Of a stretch of DNA of 64,000 nt, positions 32,890 through 42,502 are shown piece after piece. The notes under the pieces were generated by a model. It was not told the origin of the DNA, made no database searches, and was given only the letters and a program-made list of their open reading frames with translations. The DNA lies in NCBI RefSeq assembly GCF_002237755.1, contig NZ_MWSJ01000005.1, forward strand, positions 171,339 through 235,338, given 5' to 3'. Positions within the stretch are counted from its first letter, which is position 1; every line of letters starts with the position of its first letter. Source of the stretch: Lysinibacillus sp. KCTC 33748 (GTDB lineage Bacteria; Bacillota; Bacilli; Bacillales_A; Planococcaceae). The translations under genes were made by a program, and so were the position numbers.

Positions 32890-34155
32890 ATGAAAAAAAT
32901 TTTACCCTTTGCAATTATTTTGACATTTTTAATTAGTTTTGTGTTTGTAGATAATGAAGCTGCAAATGCTGGGGGTACATCTGTTATTCAATCAGTAGCT
33001 AAAGACACAGCAATTTATGAAGATCCTTCCGTAGAAAGTACCGAAATTGGTCAAATAACGAAAGGTAGTTATGTAACAGCTACACCTGTAAGTAAGAAAT
33101 GGACTCAAATTAAAGTGCAACAGCTAGAGGGATATGTTGAGACGGCAGCATTAGTAAGCACGACACCTGAAATTTATTTAGTGACGCAAAAAGGCGGAAC
33201 ATCTTTATTTACATATCCAAGTCCAAATGCACAAAAAACGGGACTGCTTAATGAAAACAGTATTATCTTTGTATATGGATCAGCACCTGGAGGTTGGTCA
33301 TTTGTTCAATATGGTCATCAAACAGGCTATGTTGCAACAAATTCTTTAAAGAAACCAGTTGCGACAACAAAACGAGTAAATGCTGCTAATGGTGCTATGC
33401 TTCGTTTAACTGCTAGCCCAAATGGCGAGATTCTTGGCACGATTGCTAATAAAACAGTCGTTCAACAGTACACAACGCTAGTTGGCTGGGCCTATGTAGA
33501 AGCTGGTGAACAAAAGGGCTATGTGAAAGCTTCTGAGCTGGCGAATATCCAAATACCTGGTAATAAAATATATAATAAAGGTGTACCAGTAGCGAAAGGG
33601 GAAAAGAAGCGTGTGGCTTTAACATTCGATGATGGGCCAGATGCAAAAGTTACCCCACAAATTTTAGCGACTTTAAAGAAATATAATGCAAAAGCAACAT
33701 TTTTTATGGTTGGGCCAAACGCCTCTAAAAACTCAGCAATCGTAAAGAACGTTTATGAGGCTGGTCATGAATTAGGCAATCATACATGGAACCATCCAAA
33801 GTTAACAGGCTTATCGCCAGCAAATGTTAAACAAGAGGTTGATCGAACTAGCAATGCTATTTATGCATCCATCGGTCAATATCCAACGGTTTTCCGTCCA
33901 CCATATGGCGCAGTGAATGATAAAGTTCGTTCTGTCATTACAATGCCTTCTATTCTATGGTCAATCGATACATTAGATTGGAAGCATCACAATGCTGATA
34001 AAATATTAGCGTCTGTGAAAGCATCAGTGAAAGATGGCAGCATTGTTTTAATGCATGATATTCATCAAACGACAGCAAATGGTTTGGAAAGTGTAATTCT
34101 TTACTTGCAAAAGCAAGGCTATGAATTTGTAACTGTTAGTGAAATATTACAATAA
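32890..34155 (+). CDS. Secreted polysaccharide deacetylase with SH3b repeats
   Basis: A 421-residue exported enzyme behind AAAGGGCGGTGTAG. Signal peptide 1-27 (cleavage after ANA). Three SH3_3-type repeats at about 30-220 (IYEDPSVESTEIGQITKGSY and VEAGEQKGYVKASELA) probably bind the cell wall. The NodB domain (about 237-420) has TFDDGPD with Asp247/248, metal ligands His298 and His302 in GNHTWNH, RPPYGAV, and LMHDIH. It likely removes acetyl groups from peptidoglycan or exopolysaccharide. Domain order SH3-NodB is seen in several Bacillus cell-wall proteins. Confidence 0.93.
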   Translation: MKKILPFAIILTFLISFVFVDNEAANAGGTSVIQSVAKDTAIYEDPSVESTEIGQITKGSYVTATPVSKKWTQIKVQQLEGYVETAALVSTTPEIYLVTQKGGTSLFTYPSPNAQKTGLLNENSIIFVYGSAPGGWSFVQYGHQTGYVATNSLKKPVATTKRVNAANGAMLRLTASPNGEILGTIANKTVVQQYTTLVGWAYVEAGEQKGYVKASELANIQIPGNKIYNKGVPVAKGEKKRVALTFDDGPDAKVTPQILATLKKYNAKATFFMVGPNASKNSAIVKNVYEAGHELGNHTWNHPKLTGLSPANVKQEVDRTSNAIYASIGQYPTVFRPPYGAVNDKVRSVITMPSILWSIDTLDWKHHNADKILASVKASVKDGSIVLMHDIHQTTANGLESVILYLQKQGYEFVTVSEILQ

Positions 34156-34169
34156 ACTATAGGCAATAA

Positions 34170-34216
34170 AATAAGGCCGTGCAACTGTCTAATAAAGACA
34201 ATTGCACGGCCTTATT
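34170..34216. terminator. Bidirectional terminator between deacetylase and gltS
   Basis: AATAAGGCCGTGCAA and TTGCACGGCCTTATT are perfect 15-base arms (34170-34184 and 34202-34216), with further pairing inside the loop, between convergent genes. Confidence 0.92.
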
Positions 34217-34218
34217 GA

Positions 34219-35403
34219 TTATTTAAATAGATTAATAGTCGTGATAATAATTGGAATACCGAATACGTCGATTAAAAACGCTCCTACAATTGGTACGACA
34301 AGAAATGCTTTTTTCGATGGACCGAAGCGTTGGACAACTGCTGACATATTAGCCATCGCATTTGGCGTTGCCCCTAAGCCGTGTCCTGCAAAACCGGCAA
34401 CCATAACTGCAGCATCGTAGTTTTTACCAAGAATCTTAAATAATACAAAGATACTAAATACGACAATGAAGAATACTTGCGCGAAAACAATAATGAATAA
34501 TGGAAGTGCTAAATCAGCGATTTCCCATAATTTAATACTCATTAGTGCCATAGAAAGGAAGATCCCTAATGTTACATCGCCAATTAAAGAAATGCTTTTC
34601 ATGTTAATCGCTTCAGGGTTTATTTTATCCATAATATTGCGCACTAATACAGCTACAAACATTGCACCAACATAGCCAGGTAGTACGAAGCCAGTAGCTT
34701 CTGAGAATAATGTTCCAACATATGTACCTACTGCCATACAGAACGTGATGAATAATACTTGTGTAAAGAATGAATCAGATGTAATTTGTTCATTTTTATT
34801 TTCAAAATCAACTTCTTCAGTTTCTTGTTCATCTGGCGTTAAATTGTATTTACCAACTAAGTACTTTACAATAGGACCACCGATTAAGCCACCAGCAACT
34901 AAACCACATGTAGCTGCTGCCGCACCGATTGTCATGGCTGAAGAAATACCTAAGTCTTCTAATGTTTGTCCAAATGCTGCAGCGGCACCATGACCGCCTT
35001 CCATAGAAACAGCGCCAGCCATCATCCCGATTAATGGATGAATCCCCATTAGTGATGCAAGTGACACACCAATAACATTTTGCATTAAAGCTAAGAAACC
35101 ACAAGCTAACCAATAAATAACTAATAATTTTCCACCAAGCTTCACAAGTTTAAAGCTTGCCCCTAAACCAATTGTTGTGAAGAAAGTAATCATAAATAAG
35201 CTTTGTAACGACGTATCAAGCGAAATTTCTATGACGTCAGTTGTCTTTAGAATAGTTGCTAATGCGGCGAACAGTAAGCCACCAACAACTGGCGCCGGTA
35301 TACAAAACCTTTTTAAAAACCCGATTTTATTGATAAGCCAGCTGCCCAATGCGAATAGGGCAACTGCTAGAAATACTGTTGTAATTTGATTGAATTCGAT
35401 CAT
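34219..35403 (-). CDS. gltS: Sodium/glutamate symporter GltS
   Basis: A 394-residue membrane protein on the minus strand with about 11 helices. The GltS pattern is clear: GFLKRFCIPAPVVGGLLFAA, the re-entrant GMMAGAVSMEGGHGAAAAFG, and the second repeat VMVAGFAGHGLGATPNAMAN. Start ATG 35403 overlaps the hutG stop by one base (TAATG), so translation is coupled. It imports glutamate, the product of histidine breakdown by the partner HutG; the two-gene unit is probably controlled by the divergent LysR gene. Confidence 0.93.
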   Translation of the reverse strand: MIEFNQITTVFLAVALFALGSWLINKIGFLKRFCIPAPVVGGLLFAALATILKTTDVIEISLDTSLQSLFMITFFTTIGLGASFKLVKLGGKLLVIYWLACGFLALMQNVIGVSLASLMGIHPLIGMMAGAVSMEGGHGAAAAFGQTLEDLGISSAMTIGAAAATCGLVAGGLIGGPIVKYLVGKYNLTPDEQETEEVDFENKNEQITSDSFFTQVLFITFCMAVGTYVGTLFSEATGFVLPGYVGAMFVAVLVRNIMDKINPEAINMKSISLIGDVTLGIFLSMALMSIKLWEIADLALPLFIIVFAQVFFIVVFSIFVLFKILGKNYDAAVMVAGFAGHGLGATPNAMANMSAVVQRFGPSKKAFLVVPIVGAFLIDVFGIPIIITTINLFK

Positions 35404-36365
35404 TAACCATGTCTCCTAAGTAAGTGATTTAGTGCTTCATAAACAAAATAAGCACCTAATTTAACTGTGTGTCCGTTCTCATCCAGTGAAGGGTTTACCT
35501 CACAAATATCAAAAGAATGTGTATTTGGGTGCGAAGTTACTGTTTGAAGTATTGTGCGAACAGTTTTTGGATCTAGTCCAAACGGTGATGGAGCACTAAC
35601 TCCTGGTGCAAATGCAGCGTTTAGCACATCCATACATAACGTTAAAAGAATATAATCATGACTATCCATAAATTGCTGAAGATCATTTAAGGTTTGCGCC
35701 ATATTTTCTGGCGTCAGGTTATCTTCTAACACATAATTTACATTCAACTCATTGGCTTTATCAAATAGCTCTTTTGTATTACCGTAACGTTGTATGCCTA
35801 GAACAAAGTAATCGGCATGTGGATCCTGCTCTAAAATCTGACGGAACATTGTGCCGGACGATGGCTGTTCATCATATGGTCGTAAATCGAAATGAGCGTC
35901 GATATTGACGATCCCTATTTCTGCATCTTTAGGTAAAGCTGAGCGAACGCCTAAGTAATGTCCGTATAGTGTTTCGTGTCCTCCGCCAAGCACGACACAT
36001 TGTAATTTTTTGTTTAGCAATGTTTTGACAATTTCACCGAGCTCACGCTGTGCTTCTTCTAATGCATGATTTAGACAAATAACGTTACCGACATCTATAA
36101 TTTGCTGTTCATCATCAAATGTCCAAGGTAGGCTAGATAATGCCTCACGCAGAGCATTAGGTGCACTTGCTGCGCCTATACGTCCTTGATTACGACGTAC
36201 ACCTTCCTCACAAATAAAGCCAACAATTCCGGCATGGTGATTATCTGAAGCATTGACATCATTAATAGGAATTCTTTTTACTTTTTGATGTAAACGAAAA
36301 CTACTCGTATTAGTAGTTGAATCTATACGACCTTTCCATTGTTTTTGATCTGTCATTGTATACAT
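35403..36365 (-). CDS. hutG: Formimidoylglutamase
   Basis: A 320-residue ureohydrolase on the minus strand, ATG at 36365 behind ACGGAGTTGATACTG. It cleaves N-formimidoyl-glutamate into glutamate and formamide in histidine use. Arginase-fold Mn ligands are visible: VLGGGHETLYG, IVNIDAHFDLRP, and LCMDVLNAAFAPGVSAPSPF (D-x-x-x...SAP). The 3' end overlaps gltS by one base. No other hut genes are visible, so HutG may act on an external or separate supply. Confidence 0.9.
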   Translation of the reverse strand: MYTMTDQKQWKGRIDSTTNTSSFRLHQKVKRIPINDVNASDNHHAGIVGFICEEGVRRNQGRIGAASAPNALREALSSLPWTFDDEQQIIDVGNVICLNHALEEAQRELGEIVKTLLNKKLQCVVLGGGHETLYGHYLGVRSALPKDAEIGIVNIDAHFDLRPYDEQPSSGTMFRQILEQDPHADYFVLGIQRYGNTKELFDKANELNVNYVLEDNLTPENMAQTLNDLQQFMDSHDYILLTLCMDVLNAAFAPGVSAPSPFGLDPKTVRTILQTVTSHPNTHSFDICEVNPSLDENGHTVKLGAYFVYEALNHLLRRHG

Positions 36366-36505
36366 ATCAGTATCAACTCCGTTTCCAATATTATTGTAGT
36401 GAAAATATTGTTATGAATAAATTATATATTCGCATAATTATAATATCTAATATATAATTATTATTAATCTATAGCTTTAAACTATAAATGGGAAGGGATG
36501 TTGTT

Positions 36506-37393
36506 GTGGATATTAAACAATTGCAATATTTTATAGCAGTTGCGGGGCAAATGAATTTCTCGAAGGCTGCTGAAAAACTGCATATTTCTCAGCCTTCTCT
36601 AAGTAATGCTATTAAAAAATTAGAGCAAGAAATTGGTTCACCGTTGCTTGAAAGGAATACGAGAAATCTTCAATTAACAGAGGCAGGTGAGCTTTTATAT
36701 GAACGAGCAAAAGTTATATTGAAAAACATGGAAGTTTTAAAAATTGAAATGGATGAGGTCATTGTACGTGGTACGAGCGAAATAACGATTGGCATAATGG
36801 AATCGATTAAGCATTGGCTCCCAAAAGTTATTACAGAGTATAAAAAAGAGTACCCAGAAATGATGATTCATCTAGTAGATATTTTAGGGAGTAAGCGTGT
36901 TGAAAAATCGCTTAAAAGCTATAAAACACATTTAATTATTACAAATCAAATCATGGATGATGAGGATCTCGAAGTTAAATGCTTATATGAAGAGCGACTT
37001 GTAGCCGTTTTACCATTAAATCACCCATTAGCAGAGAAGGAAAGGTTGACGATCGCCGATTTAAGTGAGGAGCCATTTATTATTAGTACAGAGGGCTTTC
37101 AAACGAGACAAGACATTTTAGATGCATTCGCAAGGGCTGACAAAAACATTAATATACAATTTGAGATTGAACGTTTTGAGACAGCTGTGTCTCTTGTTCG
37201 TGAAAATTTAGGGATTACCATTCTACCTGAAAATTATTTAAAAGGTCCTACCGCTAACACGATTGTACAAAAAGAAATTGATTGTCCTAATTTGCGACGA
37301 AATGTGTATGTAGTGTATTTAAAAAATCGCCATCTACCTTTAGCTATTCGTCAATTGCTTACAGATATTATGGCAGTAGGCAAAACGCTTTAA
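36506..37393 (+). CDS. LysR-family regulator, divergent from hutG-gltS
   Basis: A 295-residue regulator starting at GTG 36506 (behind AAGGGATGTT; the ATG at 36488 has a poorer site). HTH: MDIKQLQYFIAVAGQMNFSK, AAEKLHISQPSLSNAIKKLE. The periplasmic-binding-like effector domain runs from about 90 on (ITIGIMESIKHWLPKVITEY and PLNHPLAEKERLTIADLSEE). The 140-bp gap to the divergent hutG is very AT-rich. It probably activates hutG-gltS in response to a histidine-derived inducer or glutamate. Confidence 0.92.
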   Translation: MDIKQLQYFIAVAGQMNFSKAAEKLHISQPSLSNAIKKLEQEIGSPLLERNTRNLQLTEAGELLYERAKVILKNMEVLKIEMDEVIVRGTSEITIGIMESIKHWLPKVITEYKKEYPEMMIHLVDILGSKRVEKSLKSYKTHLIITNQIMDDEDLEVKCLYEERLVAVLPLNHPLAEKERLTIADLSEEPFIISTEGFQTRQDILDAFARADKNINIQFEIERFETAVSLVRENLGITILPENYLKGPTANTIVQKEIDCPNLRRNVYVVYLKNRHLPLAIRQLLTDIMAVGKTL

Positions 37394-37418
37394 AATGTGA
37401 AAGACTAATGTAATTAAG

Positions 37419-37456
37419 AAGAGTAACTTCTTTGAATGAGAAGTTACTCTTTTTTA
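37419..37456 (+). terminator. Terminator of the LysR gene
   Basis: AAGAGTAACTTCT (37419-37431) pairs perfectly with AGAAGTTACTCTT (37439-37451), followed by TTTTATCTT. Confidence 0.92.
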
Positions 37457-37571
37457 TCTTCACGTACTGATATTAAAAGAAGCTATTACGATTTGAATAT
37501 ACATATTATGGTAAAATAGTTTTTGGCTTGTGTTTTATTATCGTAATGTGATGACTTATTCGCTTGAAATA

Positions 37572-37600
37572 TTGTCTTAAGTATGAATTTTCTCTATAAT
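37572..37600 (+). promoter_or_regulatory. Sigma-A promoter of the acyl-CoA dehydrogenase operon
   Basis: TTGTCT at 37572-37577 and TATAAT at 37595-37600 with a 17-bp spacer. The first start lies 120 bases downstream, leaving room for the operator at 37666. Confidence 0.75.
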
Positions 37601-37665
37601 TCAAATTTTTTATTAATAGACATTGATTTACAATAAATATAGCGGTAACATTTAATGTAAGAATA

Positions 37666-37683
37666 AAAATGAATATTCATTCA
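37666..37683 (+). promoter_or_regulatory. FadR-like operator
   Basis: AAAATGAATATTCATTCA matches the Bacillus FadR consensus (TGAATGANTANTCATTCA) on the minus strand at all but two outer bases. FadR is a TetR repressor of fatty-acid beta-oxidation released by long-chain acyl-CoA. The operon begins with an acyl-CoA dehydrogenase, so control by acyl-CoA is likely. Confidence 0.7.
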
Positions 37684-37719
37684 TTTGTCATTTTGAGTTC
37701 AAACAAAGGGGGCTTTTTT

Positions 37720-38955
37720 ATGAACTTTTCTTATAGCAAAAAAGTAGTAGAACTGCAAGAGAAGCTGACAAATTTTATGGAGCAATACATTTATCCGAAC
37801 GAGGCAGTGTATGCTGCACAAGTAGAGGCAATGGAGGATCGTTGGGGAGCGATTCCACCAATTATGGAGGAGTTAAAGCAAAAGGCAAAAGAAGCGGGCT
37901 TATGGAATTTATTTTTGCCAGATAGCGAATATGGAGCAGGTTTGACGAATTTAGAATATGCACCATTATGTGAAATAATGGGACGCTCTTTACTTGCGCC
38001 AGAAGTGTTTAATTGTAATGCACCAGATACGGGAAATATGGAGGTACTTGTGCGTTACGGCTCAGAACAGCAGAAAAAGCAATGGCTAGAGCCGCTATTA
38101 CGTGGAGAAATACGTTCCTGCTTTGCAATGACTGAGCCAGCAGTTGCCTCTAGTGATGCAACAAATATCGAGGCAAGCATTGAACGTGATGGCGATTATT
38201 ATATTTTAAATGGACATAAGTGGTGGACAACAGGAGCTGGGGATCCACGCTGTAAAATCGCCATTTTTATGGGGAAACATAAAGATACTACAGCACCTAT
38301 TCATGAGCAACAGTCGATGATCTTAGTGCCGATGGATACTCCTGGAGTGAAAATTGAGCGTATGCTTACTGCATTTGGCTATGATCACGCACCTGAAGGA
38401 CATGGTGAGGTGACGTTTACGAATGTTCGAGTACCTGTTGAAAATATATTGTGGGGAGAAGGCAAAGGCTTTGCGATTGCGCAAGGTCGTTTAGGGCCAG
38501 GTCGTATCCATCACTGTATGCGCCTGATTGGAGCCGCTGAACGTGCATTAGAAGAAATGTGTGTGCGTGTAAGTGAGCGACACGCTTTCCATCGAGCGCT
38601 CGCAGACCAAGGTGTGATGCGCGAGCGTATTGCGGAGTCCCGTATTGATATTGAGCAGGCAAGGCTCTTAACGTTAAAGGCGGCGTATATGATGGACACA
38701 GTAGGGAATAAAGAAGCGAAAGCAGAAATTGCTATGATTAAAGTAGTGGCGCCAAATATGGCATTAAGAGTGATTGACCGAGCGATTCAAGCATTCGGTG
38801 CTGCTGGAGTAGGACCTGATACGACGCTTGCTGCACAATGGGCAAATTCTCGTACATTACGATTAGCAGATGGACCGGATGAAGTGCATCGTAACACAGT
38901 TGCTAAGCTGGAGCTTAAGAAGCATGCCAAAAAACAAGAGGAGCTGGTGAAATGA
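37720..38955 (+). CDS. Acyl-CoA dehydrogenase
   Basis: A 411-residue flavoenzyme that introduces the alpha-beta double bond into acyl-CoAs. The start is ATG 37720 behind AAAGGGGGC; the upstream ATG at 37669 lacks a site. Signatures: [20 protein letters not shown] (FAD loop), [15 protein letters not shown], and [20 protein letters not shown] then [20 protein letters not shown]. It is longer at the N-terminus than short-chain enzymes and resembles the ACAD10/11 type. It heads a three-gene operon with an SDR and a phosphotransferase, a known pairing for ACAD10/11. Confidence 0.93.
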   Translation: MNFSYSKKVVELQEKLTNFMEQYIYPNEAVYAAQVEAMEDRWGAIPPIMEELKQKAKEAGLWNLFLPDSEYGAGLTNLEYAPLCEIMGRSLLAPEVFNCNAPDTGNMEVLVRYGSEQQKKQWLEPLLRGEIRSCFAMTEPAVASSDATNIEASIERDGDYYILNGHKWWTTGAGDPRCKIAIFMGKHKDTTAPIHEQQSMILVPMDTPGVKIERMLTAFGYDHAPEGHGEVTFTNVRVPVENILWGEGKGFAIAQGRLGPGRIHHCMRLIGAAERALEEMCVRVSERHAFHRALADQGVMRERIAESRIDIEQARLLTLKAAYMMDTVGNKEAKAEIAMIKVVAPNMALRVIDRAIQAFGAAGVGPDTTLAAQWANSRTLRLADGPDEVHRNTVAKLELKKHAKKQEELVK

Positions 38956-39728
38956 CGGTACTAGATTTATTTAGCTTAAAAGGGAAAACGGCCATCGTAA
39001 CTGGCGGAGGTCGTGGTCTTGGAGCTCAAATCGCACAAGGCTTTGCAGAAGCAGGTGCCAACGTTGTACTTTGCTCAAGAAAGGTTGAGGCATGCGAAGA
39101 GGTTGCGGCAGAATTAGCTGATTTAGGTGTACAAACATTAGCGCTTGACTGTGATGTAACAAAGCCAGAAGATATAGCGAATGTAGTGACAAAAACGCTT
39201 GAAACATTCGGCCAAATTGATATTTTAGTTAATAACAGTGGGGCGTCTTGGGGTACTCCTGCCGTTGAAATGCCATATAAAGCTTGGCAAAAAGTCTTCG
39301 ATGTTAACGTCAATGGTACATTTTTAATGAGCCAAGCTGTTGGCAAAATAATGCTAGAACAAAAGAGTGGAAAAATCATCAATATCGCTTCGGTTGCAGG
39401 GCTTGGCGGTACACTACCTGAATTCATGGATACAATTGGTTATAACGCAAGTAAAGGCGCGGTCATTACGCTAACAAAAGATTTAGCCGTAAAATGGGGA
39501 CCATATGGCGTTAATGTGAATGCGATTGCCCCAGGATTTTTCCCAACAAAAATGTCAAAGGTTTTAATTGAGCGCGGACAAGATTATTTAATGGGCGTGA
39601 CGCCTTTAAAACGATTAGGAACTGAAAATGACCTAAAAGGCGTTGCATTATTTTTAGCCGCGGCTGCCTCAGATTATATTACGGGGGATGTCATAGTTGT
39701 GGATGGCGGTATGAGCTCAATCATTTAA
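38952..39728 (+). CDS. Short-chain dehydrogenase/reductase (SDR)
   Basis: A 258-residue Rossmann enzyme. Motifs: [20 protein letters not shown] (cofactor loop), VNNSGASWG, the active Ser and the YNASK motif ([17 protein letters not shown], Tyr-x-x-x-Lys), and GITVDGGM-like ending [10 protein letters not shown]. The first codon overlaps the dehydrogenase stop (ATGA). In the operon it is a good candidate 3-hydroxyacyl-CoA or related dehydrogenase, but cofactor and substrate cannot be told. Confidence 0.92.
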   Translation: MTVLDLFSLKGKTAIVTGGGRGLGAQIAQGFAEAGANVVLCSRKVEACEEVAAELADLGVQTLALDCDVTKPEDIANVVTKTLETFGQIDILVNNSGASWGTPAVEMPYKAWQKVFDVNVNGTFLMSQAVGKIMLEQKSGKIINIASVAGLGGTLPEFMDTIGYNASKGAVITLTKDLAVKWGPYGVNVNAIAPGFFPTKMSKVLIERGQDYLMGVTPLKRLGTENDLKGVALFLAAAASDYITGDVIVVDGGMSSII

Positions 39729-39740
39729 GGGAGGGGTATA

Positions 39741-40784
39741 ATGGATACGATACAAGTAAGGGCAAGTGAACGTATAGATGAAGTGAAATTACACTCATTT
39801 TTAAAGAGTCAATTTCCGGAATTACCAGAGGGGAAACTAGAAATTTCACAGTTTAGTGCAGGACATTCAAATTTGACTTATTGCCTAAAAGTAGGCGAAT
39901 TTGAAGTGGTTCTGCGACGGCCTCCACATGGACCAGTCGCCAAAAAAGCGCATGATATGAAACGTGAGTTTACGATTATATCGGCATTACATCCATTTTT
40001 ATCTGCAGTACCTAAACCGTATGTGTACGTGGACGACCGAGATATAATCGGCAGTGATTTCTTTCTAATGGAACGCAAAAAGGGTATCGTACTAGATACT
40101 CATTTTCCATCTGGCACTGATAATACGGAGGAATTAGGACGTCTCGTTTCGGAAAAGATGGTTGATTCACTTGTAGCTCTTCATGCAATACCATATAAGG
40201 AAACGCAATTAAAAGATATGGTGAAGCCAGAAGGATTTATGGAACGACAAGTACATGGGTGGATTGAGCGCTATGACAAAGCGAAAACGGCAGAACATGC
40301 TGAAGTAGCAGCGTTGACTAAGTGGTTAGAGGACCATGTACCTTCTAATGGTGAAGCAACTATTATTCATTATGATTACAAGCTTAATAACGCTATGTTT
40401 TCCAGCGATTATTCTGAAATGATGGGTCTTTTTGATTTGGAGATGACAACTGTAGGGGACCCATTAGCAGATTTAGGGGTAGCTATGAGCTATTGGATGC
40501 ATGCAGATGATCCAAAAATGCTGCTATACGCATTTGGAGAACCACCAATAACGACTTTAACAGGGTTTTATACGCGTAAGGAATTCATAAACCGCTATGC
40601 TGAGAAAAGCGGACGTGATGTTTCGGCCATCGATTATTATATTACATTTGCCTACTTTAAATTAGCTGTAATTTGTCAGCAAATCTATTATCGATACGTC
40701 AACGGTCAAACAAAAGACGATCGTTTTGCACAAATGGATAAAATGGTAGCTGCTCTAATTCATCAGGCTTCCAAAGCACTATAA
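39741..40784 (+). CDS. Phosphotransferase family protein (ACAD10 kinase-like)
   Basis: A 347-residue aminoglycoside/choline-kinase-fold protein behind GGAGGGGTATA. The kinase features are GHSNLTYCLKVGEFEVVLRR, FFLMERKKGIVLD, the catalytic loop IIHYDYKLNNAMFSSD, and the metal-binding GLFDLEMTTVGDPLADLG (Asp-x-Glu in place of DxD). In ACAD10/11 such a domain sits beside the dehydrogenase and phosphorylates 4-hydroxyacyl-CoA before elimination, which fits this operon. Confidence 0.88.
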   Translation: MDTIQVRASERIDEVKLHSFLKSQFPELPEGKLEISQFSAGHSNLTYCLKVGEFEVVLRRPPHGPVAKKAHDMKREFTIISALHPFLSAVPKPYVYVDDRDIIGSDFFLMERKKGIVLDTHFPSGTDNTEELGRLVSEKMVDSLVALHAIPYKETQLKDMVKPEGFMERQVHGWIERYDKAKTAEHAEVAALTKWLEDHVPSNGEATIIHYDYKLNNAMFSSDYSEMMGLFDLEMTTVGDPLADLGVAMSYWMHADDPKMLLYAFGEPPITTLTGFYTRKEFINRYAEKSGRDVSAIDYYITFAYFKLAVICQQIYYRYVNGQTKDDRFAQMDKMVAALIHQASKAL

Positions 40785-40793
40785 CTATAAAAA

Positions 40794-40828
40794 ATAACGG
40801 TTGCTTGTCCGAGCAGCCGTTTTATTAT
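40794..40828 (+). terminator. Terminator of the acyl-CoA dehydrogenase operon
   Basis: AACGG-TTGC pairs with GCAG-CCGTT around a short loop (40796-40821), followed by TTATTATTG. Confidence 0.8.
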
Positions 40829-40944
40829 TGTCAAAACAACAGATTATCCGACATTAGTTTTTATATTATTAAGATGTATTCTCGCACCCAATTTATTTTT
40901 ATAATAAAATATTCCCGTGAAAAAAATTAAGGGAGTGCGAATAT

Positions 40945-41520
40945 ATGTTCTTATTTTATCATATTTCATTAATCTAGCAAGCATTTTGGCTAAAAAGGGG
41001 AAGGTATATGCAGTTACAATAATTATTTATTGTTTTACGATAAATAATTATTGACTTGGAATGAATGACAAGATAATATGTCATTAGCAAGTTATGAACA
41101 AAGATAATTATCAAGATGGTTAAAATTGATAATTGTATTATTGTTCGGTATTTATATAGGGCCACAAACAGGCAAGGAAGATTTACTAGACAAAGAAGAA
41201 CTACAAGCACTATATAATCCATTTATTGCATTTGGATAACGTGGATTCCATTTTTATTGGCTCTAATCAAGATATTACGGACTCGAACGCAGATTAATTA
41301 AAAATACTAAGTGTGTTAGCCATGATCTAAGGTGTCTTATATGTAGCTGCGTTACTTTATATTTTTTCGGTTGGTAGCTATCACGCGAATGTCCTAGATT
41401 TTATTCTTTGCAATCGTCATCTCAGTCTTTACTTCAATGCTTTCTTATTTAGTAAGAAAAGCAAGTGAGATAAAGCAGGATAATGATCTAACGATTGAGG
41501 TGTGTAAACGATGGTTATCA
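40945..41520 (+). pseudogene. Decayed DUF2975 membrane protein
   Basis: The three-frame reading has hydrophobic segments with the DUF2975 layout. The best piece is 41241-41505 with stops in it: IPFLLALIKILRTRTQINKK, VLYVAALLYIFSVGSYHANV, and LDFILFAIVISVFTSMLSYL then VRKASEIKQDNDLTIEV, the family's ending. Several stops and frame changes break it. It is followed by an XRE remnant, the usual partner of DUF2975 genes. Confidence 0.65.
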
Positions 41521-41730
41521 TAGTAAATCTCGATGTCATGCTGGCCAAAAGAAAAATGGTGTGTTACAGAATTATCAGAAAAACTAGGCAATACAATGGC
41601 GAATGTTTCTAACTTGAAAAATGGGAAGGCAAAAGCCGTTAAATTTCCTACATTAGAAAAAATATGCGAAGTTTTAGACTGCTAACCAGGTGACATTTTG
41701 GAATATAGAAAAAATGAGGATAATGAATAA
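41511..41730 (+). pseudogene. Decayed XRE-family (YozG-like) regulator
   Basis: From ATG 41511 the frame opens VIIVNLDVMLAKRKM, then slips by a frame in the AAAATGGTGTG region. The remaining sequence reads VTELSEKLGNTMANVSNLKN then GKAKAVKFPTLEKICEVLDC, a stop (TAA for an expected Gln), and PGDILEYRKNEDNE. The frameshift and the nonsense codon make it dead. XRE proteins of this type repress adjacent DUF2975 genes. Confidence 0.8.
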
Positions 41731-41740
41731 TAGGAGAAGA

Positions 41741-41962
41741 ATGATGAAAAAATATATACTTGCAACTTTACCGATTTTAATAGGAATTTTATGTTTATTT
41801 ACGAAGGGAATTATCGGGGATGAAATACTGCCAGATGGAACACTCATAGAAAGAAACTTCTTTTTAATTCCTTTAAGTTATTTATTTTTCTTTAGCGGTA
41901 TAATTTCATTAGTATTTGTTGCAATTATTTCTACCGATAAAAAGACAAATATTGTGAAGTAA
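41741..41962 (+). CDS. DUF3955 membrane protein
   Basis: A 73-residue protein from ATG 41741 behind TAGGAGAAGA (an ATG at 41690 is upstream but lacks a site). MKKYILATLPILIGILCLFT then the exposed loop ILPDGTLIERNFFLIPLSYL is the DUF3955 signature: helix, P-D-G-T-L, then a second helix. Function unknown. It follows the dead XRE and DUF2975 genes, its usual companions, and appears to be the surviving member of that group. Confidence 0.85.
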   Translation: MMKKYILATLPILIGILCLFTKGIIGDEILPDGTLIERNFFLIPLSYLFFFSGIISLVFVAIISTDKKTNIVK

Positions 41963-41967
41963 TATGA

Positions 41968-42003
41968 AAAGATCAGGTTACCAAATAGGAGCCTGGTCTT
42001 TTC
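41968..42003. terminator. Terminator between DUF3955 and the TPR gene
   Basis: AAAGATCAGG (41968-41977) with CCTGGTCTTT (41992-42001), one G-U pair, then TTCTG. It lies between convergent ends and may serve both. Confidence 0.8.
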
Positions 42004-42016
42004 TGCGTGTATTTTG

Positions 42017-42502
42017 TTATTCCCACGTTTGATCAAGTTTATCACTGTAAAACTTTATGGCTTTACGATAGTCTTTTATACCTTCATCATTAGTAGTGTC
42101 AACTACTGTATTTAACAAAGTTTCCATAGCCTTTGAATGTTCCCTAAGATTATAGAGAGTCATTGCATAAAATACCTTTACATGTTCGGCTTCGGGAAAC
42201 TCACTTATGGCTTGTTCAAAAATACGTTTTGCCTGTTCATATTGCCCTAACGTACGATAAGTACTTCCTAATCCTACATAAGCATCTAGTAAAATTTCTG
42301 ATTCGAGCCCTAGTTGAATCGCTTTTTCATAGTGGGGAACAGCGTCATTTTCTTTTCCTAATGAATCATATGTCCATGCACATTGAAATTGGTAATATCC
42401 ATTTTCAGGCTCTTCTTTAACTAGTGCTACCATTAATTGATTTGCTTCTTCCAATCGACCATTTTCCCGCAAGGTTATGATGTGTTGTAACTGTTTATCC
42501 AT
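42017..42502 (-). CDS. Tetratricopeptide-repeat (TPR) protein
   Basis: A 161-residue helical protein on the minus strand, ATG at 42502 behind AGGATACAAGGAC. Three to four TPRs are visible: GYYQFQCAWTYDSLGKENDA, VPHYEKAIQLGLESEILLDA then YVGLGSTYRTLGQYEQAKRI, and VFYAMTLYNLREHSKAMETL. TPR proteins are scaffolds for protein-protein contacts. No signal peptide. Single gene. Confidence 0.92.
   Translation of the reverse strand: MDKQLQHIITLRENGRLEEANQLMVALVKEEPENGYYQFQCAWTYDSLGKENDAVPHYEKAIQLGLESEILLDAYVGLGSTYRTLGQYEQAKRIFEQAISEFPEAEHVKVFYAMTLYNLREHSKAMETLLNTVVDTTNDEGIKDYRKAIKFYSDKLDQTWE

Noticed and set aside
40974..41222. Minus-strand 82-residue hydrophobic frame
   Set aside because: It opposes the decayed DUF2975 gene, and its hydrophobicity comes from the AT-rich complement.
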